Shown in pieces: positions 28,401-35,883 of a stretch of 62,191 nucleotides of DNA (its first letter is position 1; each line of letters opens with the position of its first letter). A program made the translations under genes and the position numbers. The notes under the pieces are model-generated. The model did no database searches and was not told where the DNA came from. It worked only from the letters and a program-made list of their open reading frames with translations. Origin of the DNA: JANQPA01 sp964628385 (lineage in GTDB: Bacteria > Bacteroidota > Bacteroidia > Chitinophagales > Saprospiraceae); the NCBI GenBank assembly GCA_964628385.1, contig CAZVOD010000018.1, positions 1 through 62,191 of the forward strand. Direction: 5' to 3'.

Positions 28401-29648
28401 GGAACATGGTCATTGGCTAGTGATAATGGCGAGAATTTCACTATTACTAATCCTTCTAGCCCCACAACCAATATTAATGGGTTGGTAGGGGGAGAAACCT
28501 ACATACTCAACTGGACGCTATCCAACGGGGCTTGTCGAAATTATGACTCAGACGAATTAGTGGTAAATGTTGAAGTAGGAGAAAATGCTGTAGCCGGCAT
28601 GGATATGCGTTTGTGTGGAGCAAGTGAGGTTAACCTTCAGGCTACACCTGCTATTAGCGGCAGCGGCTTTTGGTCGCAGCCCGGCAACCAGGAATTCCTT
28701 GGGGTAGTGATAGAAGATCCTTCTAATCCGAACACACAGATCAGTGGCTTACAGCTTGGTAATATCTATCAATTTACATGGACTGTTGAGAGTGACTGTG
28801 GGAGCAGCTCTGATGAAATCTTTATATCCATCAGTGACCCTGCTGCTTTTGCTGGTTTTGATCAGGTTATTTGTAATGAAAATGGTGTAGCCATGCTTAA
28901 CGCAGACGAGCCTACGGGAGGCAGTAATGGCCGTTGGTATTCTATCGACTCTACCAGAGAAGTCGTTTTTGCCAATGTAACCCGCCCCATAACAGAGGTG
29001 CGAAACCTGGGTACTGGAGTTAACCAATTTGTCTGGGAGCTGGACGACGGGTTGTGCGGAGATTCCGGTAGAGATACTGTAGAAATACTTTATCAAAGAA
29101 ATCCTATTGCTACTCCTGATCTATTTTTTATAGAGTTTGACCAGGCCACCGAGATTAATGTACTCACCAACGATGAACCGCGGTTAGACTCTTCTTTGAC
29201 GATTATCAACGGCCCTTCCAGCGGAACACTGGAGGAAATAGAAATGGGCAGGTTCGTATACACTCCTGATCCTAATTTTGTAGGGGATGATCGGTTTACT
29301 TACGAGTTGTGTAGTGCTAGCTGTGAATGTGCGACTACCGAAGTTATTTTAGAAGTCGGAAAAGATGCTCCCTGTAAGATTCCAAATATCATCACTCCGA
29401 ATAATGATGGCATTAATGATGCTTTTGTCGTACCGTGTTTGTTTGATGAATCGCTTTATCCTCAGAGCCAAGTGTTTATTTTCAATCAGTGGGGTGATGA
29501 GGTATATCGTTCTGATGTGCCTTACAAGAACGACTGGAAGGGAACCTTCAATGGAGAAGATCTTCCCGTGGGCGTTTATTTTTACATTGTTGACTTTTTT
29601 GAGAGAAGAGAAGAGCCAGTAGAAGGATATATGTACATACAGCGGTAA
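22452..29648 (+). CDS. Giant multi-domain surface protein with type B T9SS sorting domain
   Basis: A 2,398-residue secreted protein with a signal peptide (SMLCCIAFLCSVLVQGTGA). The first ~1,180 residues hold repeated HYR-like modules marked by 'DTVPP/DTIAP' and 'DNC(S/A)' strings. Next come about eight Ig/PKD-like units of ~85 residues carrying 'Y-x-W-(T/S/E)-GP' cores, then three units beginning 'AG-D-x-x-x-C'. A cadherin-like 'INVLTNDEP...FVYTPDPNFVGDDRFTY' module follows. The last ~90 residues are the gliding-motility-associated/CHU_C domain (IITPNNDGINDAFVVPC, NQWGDEVYRSD, LPVGVYFYIVDF). That domain directs export by the type IX system. It is probably an adhesin or matrix protein on the cell surface. 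The SprF-like gene starts 44 bp after it. Confidence 0.93.
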   Translation: MRNYSCYLKSMLCCIAFLCSVLVQGTGADSDLVGTTGLENNKTFHTTTNILADTVFLDTVFIQCVNDLSGFVFTDTLTVMDSTYQADVITDTTDIASDICTGKDVVRIWTTVSMGDTTPYKQIVAVKDDLPIDLMVEEVHDTIGAEERLSPRYEFGTWVNEPKLMLSLNVVANLGANCTSSFGIASDNDLDTSFLSICETRFVTFTISDDCQNPVEWTASLTTIDTVPPQIIGIRDTSMLLTCKDPDPEIPTGIIAVDTVYDLRRLPITAVSYDTVGIRIDTLSMDNIEIVTEINDTPASCDTLKIIRRIFIAEDSCGNRDSVRMNAVKINIAPEIILPFTDTLITCQSELDSLPAPEFVAGCTEDFTVSVSDTIRDSICVNQYRIERVWRVDDVCNSIFGIQNITIRDTVPPSFEIPADTIVSDQASFIALQREDIFNVTDNCSGLIDTLLNGFEDVEESGPVCDRTVRRPWALQDVCGNISDTLVQTIIVRDTIAPVFTATAMSDTIYCSRESNLDTLFSNWIDNYGGASAEDAFADTIIWNVVYADSGLPVEGFEPIECMPDSNKIIKNVRVNFIISDECENADTTTASFVVFDTLAPQIVFCGSDTIQVSTDSMSCEATYVFNPPIIEENCIFSPQLIRRSDEAMLTFDTTQGLAGDVSVDPLTLRIPIPLPVDLDDGGTLTIALEGIDGEQLTEFFSVYGEADLFLGRTNNTSAQCDSSVTSFEISKSLLQEWSVDGEITIFLDPNIPDGLGGRDAINAICEPAGKVRATIEFSNNASEGLFMEYRVNGGDTVLLDPIRRDTLNLGLGVNAIDYYVYDCAGNVDSCTLFIDVVDDIAPILECPSDTVLTNDPDTCLAVLTLPLPTGATDNCAVIGQFERTFPLDTASAFFSFTKDSNLDDFLADDKTFIFTGITPSAIGEVNLEFRFRGNFDDVGAFVRFFDENNNLISRTNLGDAACEREGVVILSFPADTFNIWAEDGIVTFSARVNDINVPPGIPGDGVNPCRPELVEEDGDIDSVSYMFATLTYGELRPSYFATGATEISLMVMDTAGRSSTHDFNLGVTEVFYTLRDVNGNEGQCSFTVTVEDTQEPEAICQPTTLFVNPSGLDQQIIDAAEIDNGSNDNCGIEKMTITPNTFDCEDAGDTTLVMLTVTDIAGNQASCRTIVRVETLKPEPTANSGLCGSDTLFLFSNPPPAQGGIVYTYEWTGPNGFTSNLQNPIIPNVDSDNAGSYTVEITGITGCSSRGSVEVAIEDLPLTPSIAGNNQLCVTDDIVINSTITPAGSFVNYRWYFGELNLGIAPDTITTNPILTIPGPHPEAIQRFYLVLEVEGCVSQASLPYEVRTTNVPEAVVREEFVNACEGESVELAAEVFGTGITYSWEGPNDFSSTKRVPVIEGANVNDAGTYSLIVSNFGCASAVQNVEVVILDTPEKPIGFANSPICIGQTLRLQPNLTNDQDIQYVWVRPDGTSQAPGINFEDTAKRQYEGNWRVIAQKNGCESPISDPVSVFINARPEVVATAETLTPCEGGELELIGLSDVANTSFRWSGPLGFFSGEQNPEVDNFNNDRQGVYTLIGTTLAGCRDTANIEIGMNQRPVITAVSNDGTDCLLGPTDITLAATIFPESANLTYQWTGPNGFVSTEEVALLPNATANNNGTYRLVVTDQNGCISAPRVTQVDVSDPPVTPLKPFLSDGFSLPACRGGSTTLETSNYNSGEVVYNWITPMGTITTSEPTLALSPLETTQSGEYTVFVTVNGCPSRTSGIFNLEVLPRTAAIVDFTDPICEGDNLTFNVSGQSVPVAEYRWTGPNFSSSLQNPTIEDVTRADNEGVYRVAFTAINGCTSGLSFSISILESPAPPELAGDDAICLNSDGAVLNLEATANLATGEGTYFFEDPFGQVFERDRNQLSISDFSQYEDGIYEFTVRVQEGLCTSKPSEPFVVSMDRAPVDQKAFAGDDLTVCSNESVTLNAEMPAMGTGTWSLASDNGENFTITNPSSPTTNINGLVGGETYILNWTLSNGACRNYDSDELVVNVEVGENAVAGMDMRLCGASEVNLQATPAISGSGFWSQPGNQEFLGVVIEDPSNPNTQISGLQLGNIYQFTWTVESDCGSSSDEIFISISDPAAFAGFDQVICNENGVAMLNADEPTGGSNGRWYSIDSTREVVFANVTRPITEVRNLGTGVNQFVWELDDGLCGDSGRDTVEILYQRNPIATPDLFFIEFDQATEINVLTNDEPRLDSSLTIINGPSSGTLEEIEMGRFVYTPDPNFVGDDRFTYELCSASCECATTEVILEVGKDAPCKIPNIITPNNDGINDAFVVPCLFDESLYPQSQVFIFNQWGDEVYRSDVPYKNDWKGTFNGEDLPVGVYFYIVDFFERREEPVEGYMYIQR

Positions 29649-29692
29649 GGCTATTGGAAGTGATACTATTGTTTATCTCTAAAATCAAGATC

Positions 29693-30658
29693 ATGAAAAT
29701 TAATATACTCCCTATCATAGGTTTACTATCGGTATACTCCTTGTCTGCTCAGCAGGAGGCACAGTATACTCAGTTTATGCCCTACAAGATGGTGTTTAAT
29801 TCTGCTTATGCAGGGCTTGATGGCGCACCATCTTTCGCACTGGTAGCTCGCCAGCAATGGTTGGGATTTGAAGGCGGCCCGCAGTCTCAGTTGGTCAACT
29901 TTCACATGCCCCTGGGTAGTGCTCAGCGGGTAGGTGTCGGTGGGACGATAAGAAGGTTTATTATTGGCCCTGTAGAAGATTACACAACGGAAGCCGCTTA
30001 CGCCTATAACTTTCCCTTCGCTCGTGGTAATTTGAGTATGGGAATCAATGCATCAGTAAGGCTGATGAGGATCAATTTCAATCAGTTGGAATCTATACAG
30101 GACAGAAGTATTGATGAAGCTATTCCTGTAGGCATACAGAGCAAGACGCTGCCCAATTTTGGCTTTGGTATTTACTATGATTCTGATAATATTTATTTGG
30201 GGATGTCCCTACCAAGATTATTGAAAAACAACATAGACTTTGCAGAAGATGCTGCTATCATCTCAAGGGAAGTTTCTCACCTCTTTGTAATGGGTGGATT
30301 TAAATTTGGTAATCCCGAAAGTATTGAATGGATGCCACAAATTTTATTAAAATACGTAGCAGGAGCTCCCTTTGATGCAGATGCCAGTGTTAGCGCCATC
30401 TACAAGGGAAGACACTCACTTGGAGTCGGTTATCGAGTAGGTGGATCAAAAAGAAGCGGTATCGGCGAGTCAGTATCCCTGTTTCTTTCCCTCGGAGTGA
30501 ATGAAAAGCTGAGCTTCGGCCTCGGATATGACTACACACTTTCCGCTCTTCAAAGGTTTAACAGCGGTACGATTGAAGGTTTTGTAAAGTATATCATCGG
30601 CGGAAAGGAAGATAGCGGTGTGATTATCTCCCCCAGAGGAGAAACTCCAGAGCAGTAA
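29693..30658 (+). CDS. PorP/SprF family type IX secretion outer-membrane protein
   Basis: A 321-residue beta-barrel from ATG 29693, which gives a proper signal peptide (MKINILPIIGLLSVYSLSAQ); a TTG 13 codons upstream is less likely. QQEAQYTQFMPYKMVFNSAYAG is the family's start after cleavage (QYxxxxxNxxxxNPAYAG-like), followed by LVARQQWLGFEGGPQSQLVNFHMPL. SprF-like proteins are needed for secretion and surface attachment of cognate type B CTD substrates in flavobacteria. The adjacent giant protein is the obvious partner. Confidence 0.93.
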   Translation: MKINILPIIGLLSVYSLSAQQEAQYTQFMPYKMVFNSAYAGLDGAPSFALVARQQWLGFEGGPQSQLVNFHMPLGSAQRVGVGGTIRRFIIGPVEDYTTEAAYAYNFPFARGNLSMGINASVRLMRINFNQLESIQDRSIDEAIPVGIQSKTLPNFGFGIYYDSDNIYLGMSLPRLLKNNIDFAEDAAIISREVSHLFVMGGFKFGNPESIEWMPQILLKYVAGAPFDADASVSAIYKGRHSLGVGYRVGGSKRSGIGESVSLFLSLGVNEKLSFGLGYDYTLSALQRFNSGTIEGFVKYIIGGKEDSGVIISPRGETPEQ

Positions 30659-31059
30659 TATGAAATATTAGTCTGTATTTTAGAAAAAAAGCAGGAGTTG
30701 ATTGAACTTCATTTTTTTATTATATAAATTATTCCTTAGTAACGTAATACAACTAAAATTCAATAGGTTAGCGATTTTAAATACTTGACTTATTTCGCAG
30801 GGGTAGAATAGTGGTAAAATTGAATTATTTTTTTATCACACGAAGGTTTTTTCGCGAAGAAGGGCAGGGTTCCCTTCTGAGCCTAGCAGCGCTAAGCGAC
30901 TGATAAAAGGCACAGTGTGGGAAATGACTGAGTGAACCTGTAAGGTGAATGCCCTGTGGGCATTCAAGCGAAGGAACGCGACAGCGCATCAATCAATTTT
31001 TACCTATTTTAATACCTGCGATACAAGTCTAGATTGTCTCCTAACATAAAAGAAAGGTA
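30659..31059. other. Intergenic region containing a structured, GC-richer element
   Basis: 401 bp with no credible gene. From about 30851 to 30990 the composition shifts to higher GC and carries hairpins AGAAGGG/CCCTTCT (30858-30864 with 30872-30878) and GAATGCCC/GGGCATTC (30947-30954 with 30958-30965). TCGCG (30852-30856) may also close on CGCGA (30977-30981). It may be a small RNA, a leader structure or an interspersed repeat. It is not tRNA, and I did not recognise it. Confidence 0.5.
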
Positions 31060-33210
31060 ATGGCAACATTTGTACTATTTCAGAAAAATAATTGGTCCCG
31101 GTTTTTCTATGCCAGCGAACAATTTCTTAGCACCCATTTGAAATGCGGGAGTTTCCCGCATACGGCCAGATTCTACTTGCTTTTATGGGCTGGTATTTTC
31201 CTGGGCGGCACTTCTGCTTTCGCTCAGCGCAATAAACAACCAGAATTATTATACTCTCTTTCTGAATCTAATAGAGAGGTAACAATAGAAAATGCCTCTG
31301 TTTTGAATACTAACTCCATGGAATTTGCCCCCATCTTCTATAATAACGGATTGGTATTCGTTTCGTCCCGTCGAAAATTTGGCAGAATAGACGAGAGTAC
31401 TGGTCAGACCTTCTTTGAGCTTTACTACACCGAATTCGGTCCGAACAACACCCTTTCCGGGCCTCAGCCATTCAGTATGGAGTTAAACTCCAAGTGGCAT
31501 GAAGGGCCGGTAGCCTTCAGTGATGATGGAAACAGTGTTTTCTTTACTCGTAGTAACTCTGAGAATGGGACAAAAAGAGCTAACAGTAAGGGAGATATTG
31601 TACTCAAAATATATGAAGCCCAGAGGTCTTACTGGGATTGGGAAAATATTACAGAGCTGGAATTTAATAATGACGAATACAGTTGCATGCATCCTACACT
31701 TACTGCTGATGGTGAGCGCATGTATTTTGTCTCGGATATGCCGGGAGGTTTTGGTGGCCTTGATATTTGGTTTGTTAACAGAAATGGAAAAGGATGGTCT
31801 AAACCCATCAATCTCGGAGATGAGATAAATACCAGTAAAAATGAGTCGTTTCCGTACATGCACGAGTCAGGGGTATTATTCTTTTCTTCTGATGGCTTTG
31901 GCGGCGAAGGTGGACTGGATATTTTTATGGTTAATCTCAATTTGGATGAGTGGGAAGTGTTAAATATCGGCAAGCCCTTCAATTCTGAAAAAGACGATTT
32001 TGGATTTGTACTAGATGATTCATCTTCCCGTGGTTACTTATCATCTAGCCGGGAAGGTGGTGTCGGGATGGATGATATTTATTCTTTTGAGGTGGCTAAT
32101 CCTTTCAAGGGTATCCAATATATTAAGGAAGAAGATGTCGCTATAGATATGGTCGTGATCGATGGAGCCAACAACAGGCCACTGGATGGAGCGTATGTAT
32201 GGGTTTTTGAAGTGGACGAACTCGGCAATCCGGTTTCGGATACCACAGTTTTATACGATGTAAAAATTGACGATTCTCCTACCAACCCGGGAGCTGTCGA
32301 ATTCAAATATGTACCAAAGCAGGATAAAAAGCTGAGAGCTCCTGACTTTGTAACTAACCCGAAAGGAAGAACGGCTCTTGACCTGGATCCCAACAGGAAT
32401 TATATCATTAGTGTGAAAAAAGATGGTTACGAGGGGCGCGAACTCAAGTACCCCTCAGAGGTAGGTGATGAAGATCTGATTGCTTTTGCTGTAAATAAGC
32501 AGAACTGTATGACTATCAGCGGCTCTGTAGTGAGTAGAGGCTACAACACTGAAATACCGGGTACCAAGGTGACTATCCGAAACGACCAAACGGGAGAAGA
32601 GAAAACGGTTATCGCCGACCTTAATGGGGAGTTTTCTGCCTGTGTGGATCCCGGATATGATTATACAATTATTGGGCAGAAAAATAAGTACGGAGTAGCG
32701 CAAAGTAAGATATCTACCAAAGATATTCGCAATACCAATTCATTGGAAACAGCCCTTGAGCTGGCTCCCAATTCTGCGGATGGTCCAAATCCGGTGTCTC
32801 AGCCGCTAGAAAAAGGTACAGTTATTATCCTTAATGATATTTATTACGATTTTGGAAAATCTGCTATTCGCACTGGATCAACGCGTGACCTGGAAACAGT
32901 TTTGAGGCTCATGCAGCGATATCCGAGTATGTGTATCGAATTGGGAGCTTTCACTGATAGTCGCGGAGATGCAGATTTCAATATGCAACTCTCTTTGAGA
33001 AGAGCGGAAGCAGCTAAGGATTATTTAGTGCAACGAGGTATTGATTCGGATCGCGTTACCGCATTTGGCTACGGAGAGTCGAGGTTGCGCAACCACTGCA
33101 AAGACGGTGTTGAATGTACAGAAGAGGAGCACTCTTTTAATAGAAGAACAGAAATTAAGGTTACTAAAATTAATGAGCCGATTCGGTTCGAATACAAGCG
33201 AAGAGGTTAA
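31060..33210 (+). CDS. PD40/OmpA-family outer-membrane protein
   Basis: A 716-residue protein with a long n-region before the signal core LLLWAGIFLGGTSAFAQ (cleavage ~56). Only one Met is available, preceded by AAAGG. PD40 propeller repeats occupy ~80-350 (HPTLTADGERMYFVSDMPGGFGGLDIWFV). A carboxypeptidase-regulatory-like beta-sandwich follows (TISGSVVSRGYNTEIPGTKVTI, ~480-560), then a C-terminal OmpA domain (YYDFGKSAIRTGS, LGAFTDSRGDADFN, FNRRTEIKV). The architecture is that of PorE/SprE-neighbourhood and gliding-associated proteins thought to anchor secretion parts to peptidoglycan. The radical SAM gene starts 12 bp downstream. Confidence 0.92.
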   Translation: MATFVLFQKNNWSRFFYASEQFLSTHLKCGSFPHTARFYLLLWAGIFLGGTSAFAQRNKQPELLYSLSESNREVTIENASVLNTNSMEFAPIFYNNGLVFVSSRRKFGRIDESTGQTFFELYYTEFGPNNTLSGPQPFSMELNSKWHEGPVAFSDDGNSVFFTRSNSENGTKRANSKGDIVLKIYEAQRSYWDWENITELEFNNDEYSCMHPTLTADGERMYFVSDMPGGFGGLDIWFVNRNGKGWSKPINLGDEINTSKNESFPYMHESGVLFFSSDGFGGEGGLDIFMVNLNLDEWEVLNIGKPFNSEKDDFGFVLDDSSSRGYLSSSREGGVGMDDIYSFEVANPFKGIQYIKEEDVAIDMVVIDGANNRPLDGAYVWVFEVDELGNPVSDTTVLYDVKIDDSPTNPGAVEFKYVPKQDKKLRAPDFVTNPKGRTALDLDPNRNYIISVKKDGYEGRELKYPSEVGDEDLIAFAVNKQNCMTISGSVVSRGYNTEIPGTKVTIRNDQTGEEKTVIADLNGEFSACVDPGYDYTIIGQKNKYGVAQSKISTKDIRNTNSLETALELAPNSADGPNPVSQPLEKGTVIILNDIYYDFGKSAIRTGSTRDLETVLRLMQRYPSMCIELGAFTDSRGDADFNMQLSLRRAEAAKDYLVQRGIDSDRVTAFGYGESRLRNHCKDGVECTEEEHSFNRRTEIKVTKINEPIRFEYKRRG

Positions 33211-33222
33211 ATTGAAATCAAT

Positions 33223-34245
33223 ATGAGGGTTTTTCCCGCTGATATAAAAAGGCTTTTATCGAAATTGAGTGGAAGGAAAGTGCTCAATATTTTGAAAGTA
33301 ACAACGTCTTTCTACCTCACCAGGCTGCTCAGAAGGCCGATTCAATGGGGAAAACCATTTACCATTTCCTTTGAGCCCACCACTGCCTGTAATCTGCGTT
33401 GCCCGGAATGCCCAAGTGGGCTGCGTTCTTTTTCCAGAGATACCGGAAATCTCAAAAAAAACTTTTTCATTAATACCCTTGAGGAAATTTATCGAGAACT
33501 ACTATACCTCATCTTCTACTTTCAGGGAGAGCCTTATATTAACCCGGATTTTCTCGAAATGGTGCATCATGCTCATCTTAAGGGTATTTATACCATTACC
33601 TCCACTAACGGTCATTTCCTCAATGATACCAATGCTCGTAAAACAGTTGAATCTGGTCTCGACAGGCTTATTATCTCGGTAGATGGAACAACCCAAGACG
33701 TTTATCAAAGTTACCGTAAAGAAGGCAAGCTGGAGGTAGTTTTGCAGGGAGCCAGGAATATCATCAAATGGAAAAGGCAGTTGAAGTCTAATTCGCCCCA
33801 TGTTATTTTCCAGTTTCTGGTAGTCCGGCCCAATGAGCATCAAATTGACGACTTGTACCGCCTTGCCAAAGAAATAGGAATTAATGAAATAAAGCTAAAA
33901 ACTGCTCAGGTATATGATTACCAAGAGGGTAATCCGCTGATTCCTACGCTGGATCAATATTCTAGATATGCCAGGCAGGCTGATGGTACTTACAAAATAA
34001 AAAATAAGCTGCTTAATCACTGTTGGAAGCTCTGGCACTCCTGCGTAATTACCTGGGATGGCACCGTAGTACCCTGCTGCTTTGATAAAGATGCCAAACA
34101 TCAGTTGGGTGACCTCCGGCAGTCTTCTTTCCAAAAAATCTGGCGCAATAGCTTTTACAAAAATTTTAGAACAAAATTAGTGAAGGGAAGGAAAAATATC
34201 GATATCTGCAAAAACTGTACGGAAGGTTGTAAAGTTTGGCTCTAA
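33223..34245 (+). CDS. Radical SAM/SPASM-domain enzyme
   Basis: A 340-residue enzyme. The radical SAM cluster is C56-x3-C60-x2-C63 in FEPTTACNLRCPECPSG, followed by the GGEP-like FQGEPYINP. The C-terminal SPASM region (from ~266) has CWKLWHSC, WDGTVVPCCFD and CKNCTEGC, enough cysteines for one or two extra clusters. SPASM enzymes modify peptides or sugars, and this subtype also occurs in surface-polysaccharide loci. It lies 12 bp after the OmpA gene, so it is probably in the same transcript. No short precursor-peptide gene is visible within 500 bp downstream. Substrate unknown. Confidence 0.9.
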   Translation: MRVFPADIKRLLSKLSGRKVLNILKVTTSFYLTRLLRRPIQWGKPFTISFEPTTACNLRCPECPSGLRSFSRDTGNLKKNFFINTLEEIYRELLYLIFYFQGEPYINPDFLEMVHHAHLKGIYTITSTNGHFLNDTNARKTVESGLDRLIISVDGTTQDVYQSYRKEGKLEVVLQGARNIIKWKRQLKSNSPHVIFQFLVVRPNEHQIDDLYRLAKEIGINEIKLKTAQVYDYQEGNPLIPTLDQYSRYARQADGTYKIKNKLLNHCWKLWHSCVITWDGTVVPCCFDKDAKHQLGDLRQSSFQKIWRNSFYKNFRTKLVKGRKNIDICKNCTEGCKVWL

Positions 34246-34723
34246 TAGCCAGGCAAACTATTTACTTAGGAAAAAAAACAATGTGCAGTCGAAAATTTGC
34301 TCAATATCTTTGCTTTCACTCAGCTCAATATCGTATTAATTGGCTGTTTTTTTTCAGTTAATTTTTCAAAGACTTGCAACAAAAATAAAAATAGTGCATC
34401 TTTATATTCCAGTCACTTAGCAAAGCGTACAAATTATCATTCCTTCGGCAATCAAGTAGCACCTATTTGATTGTAATTAAGTGTGTATGAGAAAATATTT
34501 TCTCCCCTAATACCAAGGAAACCAAAGTAAACTTTTGCAGTGCGACAAATCGCGACCCAAAGCTAAGCTTGAGGTAAAATGGGTTATTAAGAGTCCATAC
34601 TGGTATCTCATCTTAATCCCCAATAATAAATTTAGTAATCAATTAACGTTTCGATAGTCAAGAAAGTCTTGACTAACCACAGATGTGCATACAATTCAAT
34701 GCCGTTATTAAAATAGCTCTACA
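34246..34723. other. Intergenic region before the TPR gene
   Basis: 478 AT-rich bp with no gene seen. A TATCTTTG string (34305-34312) matches the -7 consensus but has no clear -33 partner and would give a ~400-nt leader. Confidence 0.3.
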
Positions 34724-35743
34724 ATGTTATACAAAACTATATTTTCGGGAAACCTGGAGTTCGGAAGTGCGAGGACTTTCGACAGAGTAATGAAAATGTA
34801 TCAACACAGGGTTGATAACTATTACAAAGCTGATCTTTTAATAAAACTAGAAGACTTTCTAGATGAAGAGGGCTTCGCTGTTCGCATGCCGCGCTTTATC
34901 ACCAAAGGAGTAGATAAGAGTTGGAAAAATACCATCAATTTGATGGAATTTATTGTTCAGTATGCTGTTGCCGGTAGCATGAGTGCCTGGATGGTAGAAG
35001 ATGGTAAAGTTCTTCGCCAGGAGTACGTAGAGCCCAATAGTGATAAGATCGTAGTACAATCTTTTTTGAAGGGCCGTCACTTAATGGCTAAAAAAGGAAG
35101 AGAAGAAGAAGCGATCGAATCTCTGAACAGAGCCATAGAAAAGTTTGAACGCCATGCATCAGCTTACGAAAGAAGAGGTTATATCAACTATCTATTGAAT
35201 AACTTTGAAGATGCCATTTACGATTATACCAAGTCGATTTCTATCAATTCCAATCATGCTGTTGCTTATTTGGGGCGAGCGTTGGTATTTATCGTTCAGG
35301 AAAATTATAGAGCAGCTATTACTGATTTAGACAAAGCTACAAAGAAGTCTATTCCATTGCAGCCTACCTACTGGAAGGCCAGAAGGATCAAAGCGGAGTG
35401 TCATATTGCTATTGAAGAATACGATGCTGCTATCTTTGAGCTCAAACTATTTACCAAACGTCAGTTCACTGCTGATAACCCCAACTGTAAATGGCGGAAA
35501 AAAGCATTTTTTGACTACGGTAAATCTTTGTTGGCTGTTGGTCGCCACGATGATGCCATTCAGGCTTTTGATGATGCATTAAAAGTAGAAGATAACGAAG
35601 AGTTTGTTTCAGAAGCAGATCGCCTTTTACTAAGGGGAATTGCCTTGAAAGAAGCCGGTAAGAAAGGATTTAAAAGAGATTGGCAGGAAGCTGCTGACAA
35701 AGGTTCTAAAAGAGCGGCTATTATGTTGAGAGAGTCTGCATAA
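34724..35743 (+). CDS. Tetratricopeptide-repeat protein, probably cytosolic
   Basis: A 339-residue protein without signal peptide or membrane segment. The first ~115 residues form an unrecognised domain (FDRVMKMYQHRVDNYYKADLLIKLEDFLDEEGF). From about 125, TPR units are clear: EEAIESLNRAIEKFERHASAYERRGYINYLLNNFEDAIYDYTKSISINSNHAVAYLGRALVF, ending with HDDAIQAFDDALKVED and a Sel1-like LLLRGIALKEAGKKGFKRDWQEAADKG. TPRs mediate protein contacts. It sits between two OmpA/PD40 genes. A perfect 14-bp hairpin with T6 follows 88 bp after the stop. Confidence 0.85.
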   Translation: MLYKTIFSGNLEFGSARTFDRVMKMYQHRVDNYYKADLLIKLEDFLDEEGFAVRMPRFITKGVDKSWKNTINLMEFIVQYAVAGSMSAWMVEDGKVLRQEYVEPNSDKIVVQSFLKGRHLMAKKGREEEAIESLNRAIEKFERHASAYERRGYINYLLNNFEDAIYDYTKSISINSNHAVAYLGRALVFIVQENYRAAITDLDKATKKSIPLQPTYWKARRIKAECHIAIEEYDAAIFELKLFTKRQFTADNPNCKWRKKAFFDYGKSLLAVGRHDDAIQAFDDALKVEDNEEFVSEADRLLLRGIALKEAGKKGFKRDWQEAADKGSKRAAIMLRESA

Positions 35744-35773
35744 ATATTTATGCCGGCTACCAACTAAATTCTC

Positions 35774-35802
35774 TTTGTTTTATCTTAATCTTAATATTTA
35801 TG
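35774..35802 (+). promoter_or_regulatory. Candidate promoter for the TPR-PD40-OmpA/PaaK operon
   Basis: TTTG (35774-35777), a 17-bp spacer and TATTTATG (35795-35802), one mismatch from TAnnTTTG. Start of transcription would be near 35809, placing the hairpin at 35832-35862 in the leader. Confidence 0.35.
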
Positions 35803-35831
35803 GCTAAACATATCTTCGTATTTACCTTGTT

Positions 35832-35868
35832 TTAAAGGCAGAAAAAAGTTTTCTGCCTTTAATTTTTT
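35832..35868 (+). terminator. Strong intrinsic terminator or attenuator
   Basis: TTAAAGGCAGAAAA (35832-35845) pairs perfectly with TTTTCTGCCTTTAA (35849-35862) around a 3-nt loop, followed by T6 (35863-35868). It has the full form of an intrinsic terminator. It follows the TPR gene by 88 bp but ends only 16 bp before the next ATG, so it may also attenuate the following operon. Confidence 0.85.
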
Positions 35869-35883
35869 GTAATTCCTCATAAT

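Noticed and set aside
22452..29648. DNA-level tandem repeat array in the adhesin gene
   Set aside because: The modules repeat at protein level only; the nucleotide copies have diverged, so no long identical repeats are visible by eye.
30851..30990. Possible tRNA or tmRNA
   Set aside because: There is no TPsiC-like GGTTCGA loop, no CCA-adjacent acceptor stem and no resume-peptide reading frame.
33211..34723. RiPP locus around the radical SAM enzyme
   Set aside because: No short precursor-like gene, peptidase/transporter or RRE-like domain was found within reach.
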